The notes beneath the pieces were generated by a model. The model was not told the origin of the DNA. It searched no databases and saw only the letters and a program-made list of their open reading frames with translations. From the NCBI GenBank assembly GCA_004791255.1, contig SRUQ01000004.1, forward strand, positions 572,031-636,030: a stretch of DNA of 64,000 nucleotides. The letters run 5' to 3'. Every line of letters begins with the position of its first letter. The stretch's first letter is position 1. Source of the stretch: a bacterium M00.F.Ca.ET.205.01.1.1. GTDB taxonomy: Bacteria > Pseudomonadota > Alphaproteobacteria > Rhizobiales > Rhizobiaceae. Below, one piece after another: positions 1 through 8,961 of this stretch. Made by a program: the position numbers and the translations under genes.

Positions 1-13
1 GCAAAGCCGGCTG

Positions 14-31
14 CTGTCATCCACCTGTCAT
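14..31 (+). promoter_or_regulatory. PHO box (PhoB binding site) upstream of btaAB
   Basis: Two exact direct repeats CTGTCAT are separated by four bases (CCAC), which is the classic architecture of a PhoB-binding PHO box. The site ends 48 bp before the btaA start codon. Betaine-lipid synthesis in rhizobia is known to be induced by phosphate limitation through PhoB, so both spacing and gene context fit. Confidence 0.85.
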
Positions 32-79
32 CGCCGGGCGCTACCCGCTTGCGCCAAAGCAAATGGGGAATCACTAGGC

Positions 80-1327
80 ATGACCGACGTCTCCGCAGAT
101 CTGATTTTTCGCCGCGGCAAGGAAGTTGGAAAGGCCGTCTACCAGAACCGCCCGCTGTCGAAAGCCGGCATTTCCGAACGGCTGTTCGCCTTCCTGTTTT
201 CCGGCCTCGTCTACCCACAGATCTGGGAAGACCCCGACGTCGACATGGAAGCGATGCAGCTTGGCCATGGTCACAGCATCGTCACCATCGCGTCGGGCGG
301 CTGCAACATTCTCGCCTATCTAACCCGCTCGCCGGCCAGGATCGACGCCGTCGACCTCAACGCCGCGCATATCGCGCTGAACCGCATGAAGCTCGAAGCC
401 GTGCGTCACCTGCCGTCGCAGGGCGATCTGTTCCGCTTCTTCGGCGCCGCCGACACCAGCCATAATTCGCAAGCTTACGACCGCTTCATCGCGCCGCATC
501 TCGATCCCGTCAGCCGCCACTATTGGGAGCGCCGCAACTGGCGCGGCCGCAGGCGCATTGCCGTCTTCGACCGCAATTTCTACCAAACCGGTCTGCTTGG
601 CCTGTTCATCGCCATGGGCCATCGCACTGCGAAATTCTTTGGCGTCGACCCGGCCCGGATGATGGAAGCCAGGAATCTCGGCGATCAGCGCCGCTTCTTC
701 AACGACCAGTTGGCGCCGGTCTTCGACCGGAAGCTGTTGAAATGGGCGACGTCGCGCAAGGCCTCGCTGTTCGGCCTCGGCATTCCGCCGGCCCAATACG
801 ATTCCCTGATCACATCGGGCGACGGCACCATGGCCAGCGTGCTGAAGGCGCGGCTGGAGAAGCTGGCCTGCGATTTTCCGTTGGAGAACAATTACTTCGC
901 CTGGCAGGCCTTTGCCCGCCGCTATCCCGAGCCCGGCGAAGCCGCCCTCCCCGCCTATCTCGAAAAGCAGAACTACGACACCATTCGCGGCAATATCGAC
1001 CGCGTCGCCATCCACCATGCCAATCTGATCGAATTCCTTGCCGGCAAGGACGCCGGCTCCGTCGACCGCTTCATCCTGCTCGATGCGCAGGATTGGATGA
1101 CCGACGACCAGCTCAATGCGCTGTGGGCTGAGATCACGCGCGCCGCCTCCACCGGCGCCCGCGTCATCTTCCGCACTGCCGCCGAGCCCAGCCTGCTGCC
1201 GGGGCGCGTCTCCACCTCGCTCCTCGATCAGTGGACCTATGAGAGCGACGCCTCGCGCGAATTCTCGGCCCGCGATCGTTCGGCCATCTATGGCGGCTTC
1301 CACCTCTATGTGAAGCGCGCCGCATGA
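80..1327 (+). CDS. btaA: BtaA, S-adenosylmethionine:diacylglycerol 3-amino-3-carboxypropyl transferase
   Basis: This is the first enzyme of betaine-lipid (DGTS) synthesis: it moves the aminocarboxypropyl group of SAM to diacylglycerol, giving diacylglyceryl-homoserine at the inner membrane. The 415-residue length is typical of the DUF3419/BtaA family. Visible features are the YPQIWEDP segment (residues 45-52), a glycine-rich SAM-binding stretch ASGGCN (71-76) and the acidic strand AVDLN (90-94). btaB overlaps its stop by 4 nt (ATGA), so the two are translationally coupled. The PHO box in front predicts induction on phosphate starvation, when these lipids replace phospholipids. Confidence 0.92.
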   Translation: MTDVSADLIFRRGKEVGKAVYQNRPLSKAGISERLFAFLFSGLVYPQIWEDPDVDMEAMQLGHGHSIVTIASGGCNILAYLTRSPARIDAVDLNAAHIALNRMKLEAVRHLPSQGDLFRFFGAADTSHNSQAYDRFIAPHLDPVSRHYWERRNWRGRRRIAVFDRNFYQTGLLGLFIAMGHRTAKFFGVDPARMMEARNLGDQRRFFNDQLAPVFDRKLLKWATSRKASLFGLGIPPAQYDSLITSGDGTMASVLKARLEKLACDFPLENNYFAWQAFARRYPEPGEAALPAYLEKQNYDTIRGNIDRVAIHHANLIEFLAGKDAGSVDRFILLDAQDWMTDDQLNALWAEITRAASTGARVIFRTAAEPSLLPGRVSTSLLDQWTYESDASREFSARDRSAIYGGFHLYVKRAA

Positions 1328-1989
1328 GCACCAGCGAGCTGCCGGCCAGCCATGCCGAACTGATGGACGGCGTCTACCGCTGGCAGCGCCACATCTACGA
1401 CCTGACGCGCAAATATTACCTGCTCGGCCGCGACCGGCTGATATCAGGGCTGGACGTTCCAATCGGCGGCACCGTGCTTGAACTTGGCTGCGGCACCGGC
1501 CGCAACATTACCCTGGCCGCCCGCCACTACCCCGATGCGCGCTTCTTCGGCCTCGATATTTCGGCCGAGATGCTGGAGACGGCGGGCGTCGCTATCGCCC
1601 GCGATGGCCTCACCGACCGTGTCGTGCTGGCAAGGGGCGACGCCACCGACTTCTGCGCCCGGGCGCTGTTCGGCCGCGACAGCTTCGACCGCGTCTTCGT
1701 CTCCTATTCGCTGTCGATGATCCCCGGCTGGGAAAAGACCGTTTCGGAAGCACTTGCCGCGCTGTCGCCGAACGGCTCTCTGCACATCGTCGATTTCGGC
1801 CAGCAGGAAAGCCTGCCGCGCTGGTTTCGGAGCCTGCTGCGCGGCTGGCTCAAGAAATTCCACGTCACACCGCGTGAATCACTGCGCGAAGTCCTGGAAT
1901 CGGAAGCCGAACGAACCGGCGCAACTTTCCATTTCCGCACGCTTTATCGGGGCTATGCCTGGCTGGCAGTGATCAAGCTCCGCGCTTGA
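1324..1989 (+). CDS. btaB: BtaB, diacylglyceryl-homoserine N-methyltransferase
   Basis: This class I SAM-dependent methyltransferase adds three methyl groups to diacylglyceryl-homoserine, completing diacylglyceryl-N,N,N-trimethylhomoserine. The 221-residue protein carries motif I VLELGCGTGR at residues 51-60 and an acidic residue in FGLDIS after the next strand. Its ATG overlaps the btaA stop codon (ATGA), and the btaA-btaB order is the one known from rhizobia. Substrate assignment rests on this context, because the methyltransferase fold alone is generic. Confidence 0.9.
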   Translation: MSTSELPASHAELMDGVYRWQRHIYDLTRKYYLLGRDRLISGLDVPIGGTVLELGCGTGRNITLAARHYPDARFFGLDISAEMLETAGVAIARDGLTDRVVLARGDATDFCARALFGRDSFDRVFVSYSLSMIPGWEKTVSEALAALSPNGSLHIVDFGQQESLPRWFRSLLRGWLKKFHVTPRESLREVLESEAERTGATFHFRTLYRGYAWLAVIKLRA

Positions 1990-2065
1990 CGAACGGGAGC
2001 GTGTTGATCCTGCAAAGCCTTTGGCGACAGCGGCATAGACAAGCCTCGCGGCAATCGAACGTCGC

Positions 2066-3445
2066 TTAGTGTAGCGCCTTCACTAGCGCCCCCACCATCG
2101 CCTGCGGCCGGTAGCCCAGCTTGGCCGGCGTCAGCCCGAGTCGCACGATCACCAACTGCTCCGATGGAATGATGGCGACGGTCTGTCCGTCATGGCCCTC
2201 CATCCAATACGTGTCCTTGGGCAGGCCGGCGGCGACGCCGGCGCCGGGTTTCTCCTCGTCGCCCGGCGCCTCGATCCACACCTGGCCTTTGCCATAGACT
2301 TTCGAGGCCGGTGCCGGCTCGCGCATCCAGTCGACGAAACCGGCCGGCAGGAGCTGATTGCCGTTCCACACGCCACCCTGCAGCAGGAACTGGCCGAAAC
2401 GGGCCCAGTCATGCGCTGTGGCGTAGAGGTAGGACGAGCCGACGAATGTGCCCTGCTCGTCGGTTTCGAGCACGGCGCTGTGCATGCCGAGCGGCTCGAA
2501 CAGCGCTGTGCGCGGCCATGTCAGCGCCTTGGTTTTGTCGCCGATCGCCTCCTGCCACAGCCGCGACAACATGACTGCCGTGCCGCTGGAATAGGAAAAC
2601 ACCTTGCCGACCTCGCCCGCCAGCGGCTTGGCTTCGGCAAAGCCCGCCATATCGGGTTCGAGATAGAGCATGCGGGTGACGTCGGCGACGTCGCCATAAT
2701 CCTCGTTGAACTCCAGTCCGCTCGACATCGCCATCATGTCGGCAAGGCTGATGGCGGCGCGGCCGTCCGCCTTCCACGGCGCAAACAGGCCTTTGTCGTC
2801 GACCGCCATCTTGGCGTCCTTGACCAGCGTTCCGACGATGGCGGCATTCACCGTCTTGGTCATCGACCAGCCGAGCAGCGGCGTCCTGGCGGAAAAGCCG
2901 TCGCCATAGCGTTCTGCGACGACACGGCCATTCTTCACCACCACGACCGCGCGCATGCCGGTGCCGGCCATCGCGTCGTCGCCGACGATTTTGGTGACCT
3001 CGGGATTTTGCGTGGCCTCGACTCGCTCGCCTTCCGGCCACAACGCGTCCTGACTGGTCGCCGCCGGTTCGGCATGGACCGTGGTGCGCCGTACCTTGCC
3101 GACATCGCCATCCGGAACCGAAGCGCAGCCTAGCCCGTCGCGCGAAACCGCGACACTCTTGCCGAGAAAGCCGAAAAGGCCTGCAGAAACCAGGCCGCGG
3201 TTCTTGTCGACCGAGACCCGCATCAGCCTGAGCAGCGGATGACCGGGCGCCTGCACATCCACCGCAAGCACCTCATTGGCATCGCGCCCGGCGACGAAAA
3301 CGTTGGAGCAGACGATCTTGGCCGAATAGCCGGAACCGACGCGGATGAGTTCCGGCGGCGCGACATAGAGCCAGGCGAAAAGCGCGGCCACCGCCAGAAC
3401 GACCAGCCCAAGCAGCCATTTGACGATCTTGACGACGATCCGCAT
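2066..3445 (-). CDS. membrane-anchored serine hydrolase, beta-lactamase/esterase fold
   Basis: A 459-residue protein of the class C beta-lactamase-like family, which includes esterases, 6-aminohexanoate-dimer hydrolases and D-amino peptidases. An N-terminal hydrophobic segment (residues about 9-28) anchors it with the catalytic domain in the periplasm. The nucleophile motif SxxK is SMTK at residues 194-197; a Tyr-Ser-Ser (YSSG) lies near residue 285 and a His-Asp-Gly (HDGQ, the usual third motif) near residue 424. It stands alone on the minus strand, tail to tail with btaB. Substrate is unknown; nothing in the sequence specifically indicates beta-lactam resistance. Confidence 0.8.
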   Translation of the reverse strand: MRIVVKIVKWLLGLVVLAVAALFAWLYVAPPELIRVGSGYSAKIVCSNVFVAGRDANEVLAVDVQAPGHPLLRLMRVSVDKNRGLVSAGLFGFLGKSVAVSRDGLGCASVPDGDVGKVRRTTVHAEPAATSQDALWPEGERVEATQNPEVTKIVGDDAMAGTGMRAVVVVKNGRVVAERYGDGFSARTPLLGWSMTKTVNAAIVGTLVKDAKMAVDDKGLFAPWKADGRAAISLADMMAMSSGLEFNEDYGDVADVTRMLYLEPDMAGFAEAKPLAGEVGKVFSYSSGTAVMLSRLWQEAIGDKTKALTWPRTALFEPLGMHSAVLETDEQGTFVGSSYLYATAHDWARFGQFLLQGGVWNGNQLLPAGFVDWMREPAPASKVYGKGQVWIEAPGDEEKPGAGVAAGLPKDTYWMEGHDGQTVAIIPSEQLVIVRLGLTPAKLGYRPQAMVGALVKALH

Positions 3446-3571
3446 TTTTTCCCCCCGGGGCCCTTGGTTTGCCCCTTATGTCATCGATTTGCCGCCATTG
3501 CTTCCGCAAAATCGCGACTCCTGTCGAGCGCCGTCAACCGATTATCAACCATGATCGGCGATCACATGGAT

Positions 3572-3616
3572 GCATGTCGCCCAAAACTGCGCAGCGGTTT
3601 TGGGACAACGACATGC
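3572..3616. repeat. dispersed stem-loop repeat, copy 1
   Basis: A 45-bp imperfect palindrome: outer arms GCATGTCG and CGACATGC, inner arms CCCAAAAC and GTTTTGGG around a GC-rich centre. A diverged copy lies at 10102-10147. I recognise the layout as a small dispersed repeat that is frequent in rhizobial intergenic DNA. It falls in the 289-bp gap before the GH25 lysozyme gene, whose open frame extends through it, which is one reason to place the start further in. Confidence 0.6.
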
Positions 3617-3734
3617 ACGAAATATAAGATGTCAGGCGATGCTGTGGGGCGATCGCCTGGAGGGGGCCAGGGCAACACCGGCCATCAGTCAACAGACCCA
3701 TCAGCGACCGGCTGATTCCGGCTTGGGACTTGCG

Positions 3735-4535
3735 ATGCGCCGTCTTGCGGCCCTTTTCATGCTGACGCTGCTTGGCGCCTGCTCGACCGTGGACGACCTG
3801 TCGCCGCTGTCGCCCTCGGCATCCAGCAGCGCGACAGTCGCCGTTCGCGCGCCTCGCTTTGCCGATTCCAAGCCGCATGAATGGGATAGCGGCGCGCCAT
3901 GGAACTATTCTGTTCACGGCACCGATGTGTCCAAATACCAGACCTCGGTGGACTGGCCGACCGCCAAAGCCAGCGGCATTTCCTTCGCCTTCATCAAGGC
4001 GACCGAAGGCGGCGACCGTTTCGATGAGTATTTCAGCGAGCACTGGGCGCGCACCAAAGCCTCGGGCGTTCCGCGCGCGGCCTATCATTTCTTCTATTTT
4101 TGCACCCCGGCCGCCGTGCAGGCACGCTGGTTCATCCAGAATGTTCCCGTCGACCGCTCGGCGATGCCGCCGGTCCTCGACATGGAATGGAACCCGAAAT
4201 CGCCGACCTGCCGGTTGCGGCCCGATGCGGCCACGGTGCGCGCCGAGATGACCACCTTCCTCGAAATCGTCGAGCGGCATTACGGCAAGAAGCCGATCAT
4301 CTACACCTCGGTCGACTTCTTCGACGACAACGAGCTGGCGACCTTCCGCGGTTACCCCTACTGGCTGCGCTCCGTCGCCGGCCACCCGCGCCAGAAATAT
4401 GGCAGCCACCCCTTCACATTCTGGCAGTACACCGGAACCGGCATCGTGCCCGGCATGACCGGCAAGTCCGACATCAACGTCTTCAACGGCTCCGAAGCCG
4501 CATGGAACAAGTGGCTGCGGCAGAACACCCGCTGA
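3735..4535 (+). CDS. glycoside hydrolase family 25 lysozyme, lipoprotein
   Basis: This muramidase cleaves the MurNAc-GlcNAc bond of peptidoglycan. The chosen ATG gives 266 residues that begin with a lipoprotein signal: hydrophobic core, then LLGAC with the acylated Cys at residue 16. The upstream in-frame ATG at 3570 would translate through a dispersed repeat and lose the signal. The GH25 fold is visible from HGTDVSKYQ (Asp64) through the DxE catalytic pair in VLDMEW (Asp149, Glu151). A second peptidoglycan hydrolase follows downstream. The last 54 nt of the gene form the first unit of a degenerate tandem repeat that continues past the stop codon. Confidence 0.85.
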   Translation: MRRLAALFMLTLLGACSTVDDLSPLSPSASSSATVAVRAPRFADSKPHEWDSGAPWNYSVHGTDVSKYQTSVDWPTAKASGISFAFIKATEGGDRFDEYFSEHWARTKASGVPRAAYHFFYFCTPAAVQARWFIQNVPVDRSAMPPVLDMEWNPKSPTCRLRPDAATVRAEMTTFLEIVERHYGKKPIIYTSVDFFDDNELATFRGYPYWLRSVAGHPRQKYGSHPFTFWQYTGTGIVPGMTGKSDINVFNGSEAAWNKWLRQNTR

Positions 4536-4662
4536 CACCTGGTTCAACGGCAGCGAGGCCCCTTCAACAATGAACTGCGGCAGAACACCGTTGATACCGG
4601 GGTTCAATGGCAGCGAGGCCGTCCTGAATAAGGGTTGTAGCAGAACACCCGTTGACACCGGG
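4482..4662 (+). repeat. three degenerate tandem copies of the 3' end of the GH25 gene
   Basis: Units start at 4482, 4543 and 4603, with periods of 61, 60 and 60 nt. Each begins TTCAAyGGC(T/A)sCGA(A/G)GCC and contains the segment GCAGAACACC followed by GTTGAyACC or a close variant. Unit 1 encodes the C-terminal residues and stop of the lysozyme. Units 2 and 3 carry indels and are not in a continuing frame. They look like decayed duplications of the gene terminus. Confidence 0.8.
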
Positions 4663-4779
4663 CCTGCCGCCTGCTTTTCGACACAGCCGGTGGTCAAGAG
4701 TGCAACCGCCGATATCTAGGGCGTCAGGCTTCCCAGGGGGATGCACGAGCGATTTCTAGCTGATTTCGAAAGGAAGCTG

Positions 4780-5958
4780 ATGCGACTGCGTCCTCAAGCC
4801 CTCGCGGCGCTATTGCTGTGCGCCACGGCCTTGCCGGCAATGGCACAGGAATGCGACGGCGATTTCGAAGCCTGGAAGCAAGGCGTGGCGGCGGAAGCCA
4901 AGGCGGCCGGCGTCGGCGCGGTCGGGCTCGATGCGCTGGAAGACGCCGCCATCGACCAGAAGGTCCTGGCACGCGACCGCGCCCAGGGCGTCTTCACCCA
5001 GACTTTCATCGAATTCTCCAACCGCATGATCTCCGCCTACCGGCTGAAGCAAGGTGCGGCAAACCTGAAGAAATATGCCGATGTCTTCGCGCGCGCCGAC
5101 CAGCAGTTTGGCGTCCAGGCGCCGGTCATCACCGCCTTCTGGGCGCTGGAGACCGATTTCGGCGCCGTGCAGGGCGATTTTCACACGCTGAGCGCGCTGG
5201 TGACGCTCTCGCATGATTGCCGCCGCCCGCAGCTGTTCCGGCAGCAATTGGTGCCGCTGCTGGAATTGATCGATCGCGGCGTGCTGCCCGCCGATGTCAC
5301 GGGCGCCTGGGCGGGCGAGATCGGCCAGACGCAGATCCTGCCTTCCGACTATCTGGCGCGCGGCGTCGACGGCGACGGCGACGGCAAGATCGACCTGCGC
5401 GGCAGCGTGCCCGATGTGATCATGACCACGGCCAACAAGGTGCTGTCGCGCGGCTGGAAGCGCGACGAGCCCTGGATCCAGCAAGTGCGCGTGCCCGATG
5501 AGATGCCGTGGGACCAGACCGGCCGCACCAACAAATTGCCGCTGACGCAGTGGGCGCAATGGGGCGTCACCAATCCCGACGGCTCGCCGCTCGTCGACAA
5601 GGGCCTGAAGGCCGGCCTGGCGCTGCCGATGGGCCGCAAGGGACCGGCCTTCCTCACCTATGACAATTTCGATGTCTATCTCGAATGGAACCAGTCCTTC
5701 ACTTACGCCATGACCGCGGCAAATCTAGCTGCCCGCGTCGCCGGCGCACCGCCTCTTGATCCGCGCAATCCGGAACCCGGCCTCAACAACGAGCAGATGA
5801 AAGCGCTGCAGACCAAGCTCGAAGCCCGGGGCTACGACGTCGGCACGGTCGACGGCATTCTCGGCACCAACACCCGCGAAGCGATCCGCAAGGAACAGAT
5901 GCGGCTTGGATTGCCCGTGGATGGCTGGCCGACGCCGGAACTGCTGGGGAAATTGTGA
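4780..5958 (+). CDS. lytic murein transglycosylase, MltB type, with C-terminal peptidoglycan-binding domain
   Basis: A periplasmic enzyme that cuts the glycan strand to form 1,6-anhydro-MurNAc ends. The ATG at 4780 follows AAGGAAG at a good distance and gives a clear signal peptide (cleavage after ALPAMA, residue 22); an upstream ATG at 4741 adds 13 residues and spoils the signal. The SLT_2/MltB domain spans about residues 25-320, with catalytic Glu124 in FWALETDFG. A PG_binding_1 module occupies the last 60 residues (QTKLEARGYDVGTVDGILG and onward). Length 392 is normal for the soluble alphaproteobacterial form. It may share a wall-remodelling role with the GH25 gene just upstream. Confidence 0.88.
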   Translation: MRLRPQALAALLLCATALPAMAQECDGDFEAWKQGVAAEAKAAGVGAVGLDALEDAAIDQKVLARDRAQGVFTQTFIEFSNRMISAYRLKQGAANLKKYADVFARADQQFGVQAPVITAFWALETDFGAVQGDFHTLSALVTLSHDCRRPQLFRQQLVPLLELIDRGVLPADVTGAWAGEIGQTQILPSDYLARGVDGDGDGKIDLRGSVPDVIMTTANKVLSRGWKRDEPWIQQVRVPDEMPWDQTGRTNKLPLTQWAQWGVTNPDGSPLVDKGLKAGLALPMGRKGPAFLTYDNFDVYLEWNQSFTYAMTAANLAARVAGAPPLDPRNPEPGLNNEQMKALQTKLEARGYDVGTVDGILGTNTREAIRKEQMRLGLPVDGWPTPELLGKL

Positions 5959-5988
5959 GCGAGCAGGAGGCCTCGAGAGCCTCGTAGA

Positions 5989-6891
5989 CTAGTCACCACT
6001 CCGCCTCTCACGCACAAAATCGATAAACGCTCGCAAGGCTGGCGGCACGTGCCGTCTGCTCGGATGGTACAGATAGAAGCCCGGAAAACTCGGTGACCAA
6101 GCCTCCAGAAACCGAATGAGCTTGCCGTTTTCGATCCAAGGGCGGACCTGATAGTCCATCATGTAGGCAATACCTGCCCCGCCCAGTACCGCGTTCAGCA
6201 GCAGGTCGGTGTCGTTGACGGTCAGCCTGCCTTCGACGGCGATTTCCAGCGCGCGTTTGCCCCGCGCGAACTCCCATCGGTAGATGTTGCCGCCGCTCGG
6301 CCATTGGAAGTTGATGCAGCGGTGCTGGTGCAGATCGCCGGGATGACGGGGCGTTCTGCGTCCGGCAAGATAGGCGGGAGCGGCCACCGCGGCCATTTGC
6401 AGATCCCCGCTCAGCTTTACCGCCACCATGTCTTTTTCCAATCGCTCGCCGAGCCGAATTCCGGCGTCGAAGCGTCCTTCGACAATGTCTGTCAGCATAT
6501 CGTCGACGATGACCGTCAGGCTGATATCGGGATAGGCGCGCTGGAAATCGCCCAAGCTTGGCGCGATGAACCGCATCGCGGCCACGCGCGACACGTTGAT
6601 GCGCAGCGAACCCGCGGGCTGGTCGCGCGAGGCATGAGCATCGGCGACTGCGCCCTCCAATTCCCTGAATGCGGTGCCGACCCGCGCAAACAGCGTGTCG
6701 CCCGCTGCGGTCGGCGCCACGCTGCGTGTCGTGCGGTTGAGCAGGCGGACGCCGAGACGGGCTTCGAGCTGCCGGATTGTCTGGCTGAGGGCCGGCGGCG
6801 AAATCCTGAGCCTGGCAGAAGCGCGGATGAAACTGCCCTCTTCCACGATCGTCGCGAAAGCCTTGAGCTCGGAAAATTCGGACCCGCGCAT
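5989..6891 (-). CDS. LysR-family transcriptional regulator
   Basis: The 300-residue form starts at MRGSEF; a 14-residue upstream extension looks untranslated. The N-terminal winged helix-turn-helix lies at residues about 10-65 (GSFIRASARLRISPPALSQTIRQ region), followed by a periplasmic-binding-like effector domain. It is transcribed away from the SDR gene at 7013 across a 121-bp gap, the usual arrangement in which a LysR protein controls its divergent neighbour. The effector cannot be predicted. Confidence 0.87.
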   Translation of the reverse strand: MRGSEFSELKAFATIVEEGSFIRASARLRISPPALSQTIRQLEARLGVRLLNRTTRSVAPTAAGDTLFARVGTAFRELEGAVADAHASRDQPAGSLRINVSRVAAMRFIAPSLGDFQRAYPDISLTVIVDDMLTDIVEGRFDAGIRLGERLEKDMVAVKLSGDLQMAAVAAPAYLAGRRTPRHPGDLHQHRCINFQWPSGGNIYRWEFARGKRALEIAVEGRLTVNDTDLLLNAVLGGAGIAYMMDYQVRPWIENGKLIRFLEAWSPSFPGFYLYHPSRRHVPPALRAFIDFVRERRSGD

Positions 6892-7012
6892 TGTGTATCC
6901 CAGGGTTAACAGGCAAGTCAGATAATACCCCATTTTACAATCAATAGCTTCGACCTATTTTTCTACCGCTGACGCCGCATCGCGCGGTCACCACGGTCGA
7001 AAGGAATTGATC

Positions 7013-7744
7013 ATGTTTCGTTCGCTTCAGGGCAAAACCGCGATCGTCACCGGCAGTTCGCGCGGCATCGGCCGCGCCATTGCCGAAGGGCTCGCGGCCA
7101 AGGGTGCTGCCGTCGTCGTCAACTATGTCGGCAACCAGAAAGCCGCTGACGAGGTTGTGGCCGGCATCGCCAGCAAAGGCGGAAAGGCAATCGCCATCCA
7201 GGCCGACATATCAAGCATTTCGGATATCCGTCGCCTGTTTGACGAGACCGAGAGTGCCCTGAGCGCAATCGACATCGTCGTCGCCAATGTCGGCGTCGCC
7301 GTCATCAAACCCATGACCGACGCAACCGAAGCCGATTTCGACCAGGTCTTCGGCACCAATGCGAAGGGCACCTTCTTCACGCTTCAGGAAGCAGCGCGCC
7401 GCGTGCGGGACGGCGGCCGCATCGTCGCTGTCTCCACCGGCGGCACCAAGATGTTCTTCACCCAGACGGCGCTCTATCTCGGCAGCAAGGGCGCCGTCGA
7501 ACAATTCGTCCGCGTGCTCTCGCGTGAACTCGGGCCGCGCGGCATCACCGTCAATGCGCTGTCGCCGGGCTTCACCGATACGGACCTGCTTCCAGAGCGC
7601 GACCGCGCCGTGGCGGCCGGCATGTCGCCATTCGGCAGGATCGGTGCGCCGCGCGATGTTGCGGATGTCGCGGTCTTCCTGGCCAGCGATGAGGCTCGTT
7701 GGCTGACGGGCGAGAATTTCCAGGCCGGTGGCGGAGTGGCCTAA
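7013..7744 (+). CDS. short-chain dehydrogenase/reductase, classical type
   Basis: A 243-residue NAD(P)-dependent oxidoreductase with the cofactor motif TGSSRGIG (residues 13-20), the NVG variant of the NAG motif (92-94), and the catalytic YxxxK as YLGSK (Tyr155, Lys159). The ATG at 7013 lies 6 nt after AAGGAA. The gene is divergent from a LysR regulator that probably controls it. Its last 4 nt overlap, tail to tail, the end of the decarboxylase gene on the other strand. The substrate is unknown; sequences of this kind are often 3-oxoacyl-ACP reductase-like. Confidence 0.88.
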   Translation: MFRSLQGKTAIVTGSSRGIGRAIAEGLAAKGAAVVVNYVGNQKAADEVVAGIASKGGKAIAIQADISSISDIRRLFDETESALSAIDIVVANVGVAVIKPMTDATEADFDQVFGTNAKGTFFTLQEAARRVRDGGRIVAVSTGGTKMFFTQTALYLGSKGAVEQFVRVLSRELGPRGITVNALSPGFTDTDLLPERDRAVAAGMSPFGRIGAPRDVADVAVFLASDEARWLTGENFQAGGGVA

Positions 7745-8961
7745 TCCGCCATCGTCTCCAAACTCGCGAACCCTTCCGGTGCGTCGCCCTCGTCGAACGG
7801 CGTCGCCACCTCGACGAAAGTGTCGGGGTAAAAACCGTTGAAACGGGTCCGCAGCGACAGCGAATAGGCGCCGATATGGCCGATCTCGATCCAGTCGCCG
7901 GTGTCGACCGTTTCCGGCAGCCAGAACGGCCTGGACAGGATGTCGACGGAATCGCAGGTCGCGCCGCAGACCTTGAACGGCACGATATTCTTCTCGTCGC
8001 CATTGCGCGTTCGTATCGCCGGATCGGGAATGAAGCGCGCCGGCAGTGTTATCTTGCCGGTCCAGGAATCAGACAGCGACGCCCAGATCCCGTCATTGAT
8101 GTAGAGCCGCTTGCCCTTGCGCAAGAGCACCCGCACGATTAGCGACAGGCAGCGCGCCACGATAACCCGGCCGGGTTCGGCGACCAGCGGGATCTGGTCG
8201 AACTGGTATTCCTTGAGGTCGCCCGACAGCCGCGACATGATCTGGCCGAGCGAGGGCATCTCGACCTGCTTGCGGTTGGGATCATGCCCGTATTCGGCCG
8301 GGAAGCCGCCGCCGACATCGAGCCCGGCGAGATCGAAGGTAAGCCGGTTGCGCACCCAGTCGGCAGAAGCCAGCGCCCGCTCATAAGTGTCAGGGTCCTC
8401 GATCTGGCTTCCGACATGGAAGCAGAGCCCAACCTTGTAGCCGGTGCGGTTCAGCCGCTCGGCGAGTTCGACCGCATAGGCCGGGCCGGCGCCAAACTTC
8501 TTGGACAGTTCGTAGGCGGCATGACCCTTGGTCTGCACCCGCACGAAGACGCTGATCGCACCAGGATCGATGTCCAGCGCCCGCACCACCCGGGTCAGCT
8601 TGGTGATTTCATCCTCATGGTCGAGCGAGATGACGCGGATGCCGTATTTCTCCAGCGCCAGCTTGATGTCGGACTGCGCCTTGACCGGATGCATATAGAG
8701 CATCTCGGCATCGGGAGAGACAGCGCGCACGGCGGCGAATTCACCTGGAGAGGCCACGTCGAACGCGGTGACGCCGGCCTCGACCAGGGTCTTCAGCACG
8801 ATCTGCTCGCCATTGGTCTTCACCGCATAGGCGGTTTTGCCGGGAAACATGCCCATGAACTGCCTGGCATCGGCCTTCAGCACCTGCGGGCGGAAGCAAT
8901 AGACCGGATCATCGGGGCGAAGCGCCAGGGCCGCCTCGCGGGCATTCTCGAATCGCTGCAT
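7741..8961 (-). CDS. type III PLP decarboxylase, ornithine/lysine decarboxylase family
   Basis: An alanine-racemase-fold decarboxylase that would make putrescine and/or cadaverine from ornithine or lysine, the first step to rhizobial polyamines. In 406 residues the key sites are the PLP lysine in YAVKTN (Lys48), His182 in FHVGSQ, the phosphate-binding GGGFP (217-221), Glu262 in AEPGR, and the CGATCDSVD segment (332-340) whose Cys336 matches the catalytic cysteine of ornithine decarboxylase. This last motif argues against diaminopimelate decarboxylase. The gene has its own upstream region of about 200 bp shared with the EamA gene. Confidence 0.85.
   Translation of the reverse strand: MQRFENAREAALALRPDDPVYCFRPQVLKADARQFMGMFPGKTAYAVKTNGEQIVLKTLVEAGVTAFDVASPGEFAAVRAVSPDAEMLYMHPVKAQSDIKLALEKYGIRVISLDHEDEITKLTRVVRALDIDPGAISVFVRVQTKGHAAYELSKKFGAGPAYAVELAERLNRTGYKVGLCFHVGSQIEDPDTYERALASADWVRNRLTFDLAGLDVGGGFPAEYGHDPNRKQVEMPSLGQIMSRLSGDLKEYQFDQIPLVAEPGRVIVARCLSLIVRVLLRKGKRLYINDGIWASLSDSWTGKITLPARFIPDPAIRTRNGDEKNIVPFKVCGATCDSVDILSRPFWLPETVDTGDWIEIGHIGAYSLSLRTRFNGFYPDTFVEVATPFDEGDAPEGFASLETMAD

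Noticed and set aside
2192..3133. A plus-strand open frame antisense to the serine hydrolase
   Set aside because: Shadow of the real gene; no motif and no ribosome binding site.
2066..3445. Beta-lactam resistance gene
   Set aside because: The SxxK fold is shared with many esterases and amidases; a membrane-anchored 459-residue form with a non-AmpC N-terminal region gives no support for a resistance role.
4482..4662. CRISPR-like array
   Set aside because: Only three units of about 60 nt, degenerate throughout, with no constant repeat/spacer division; they are duplications of a gene end.
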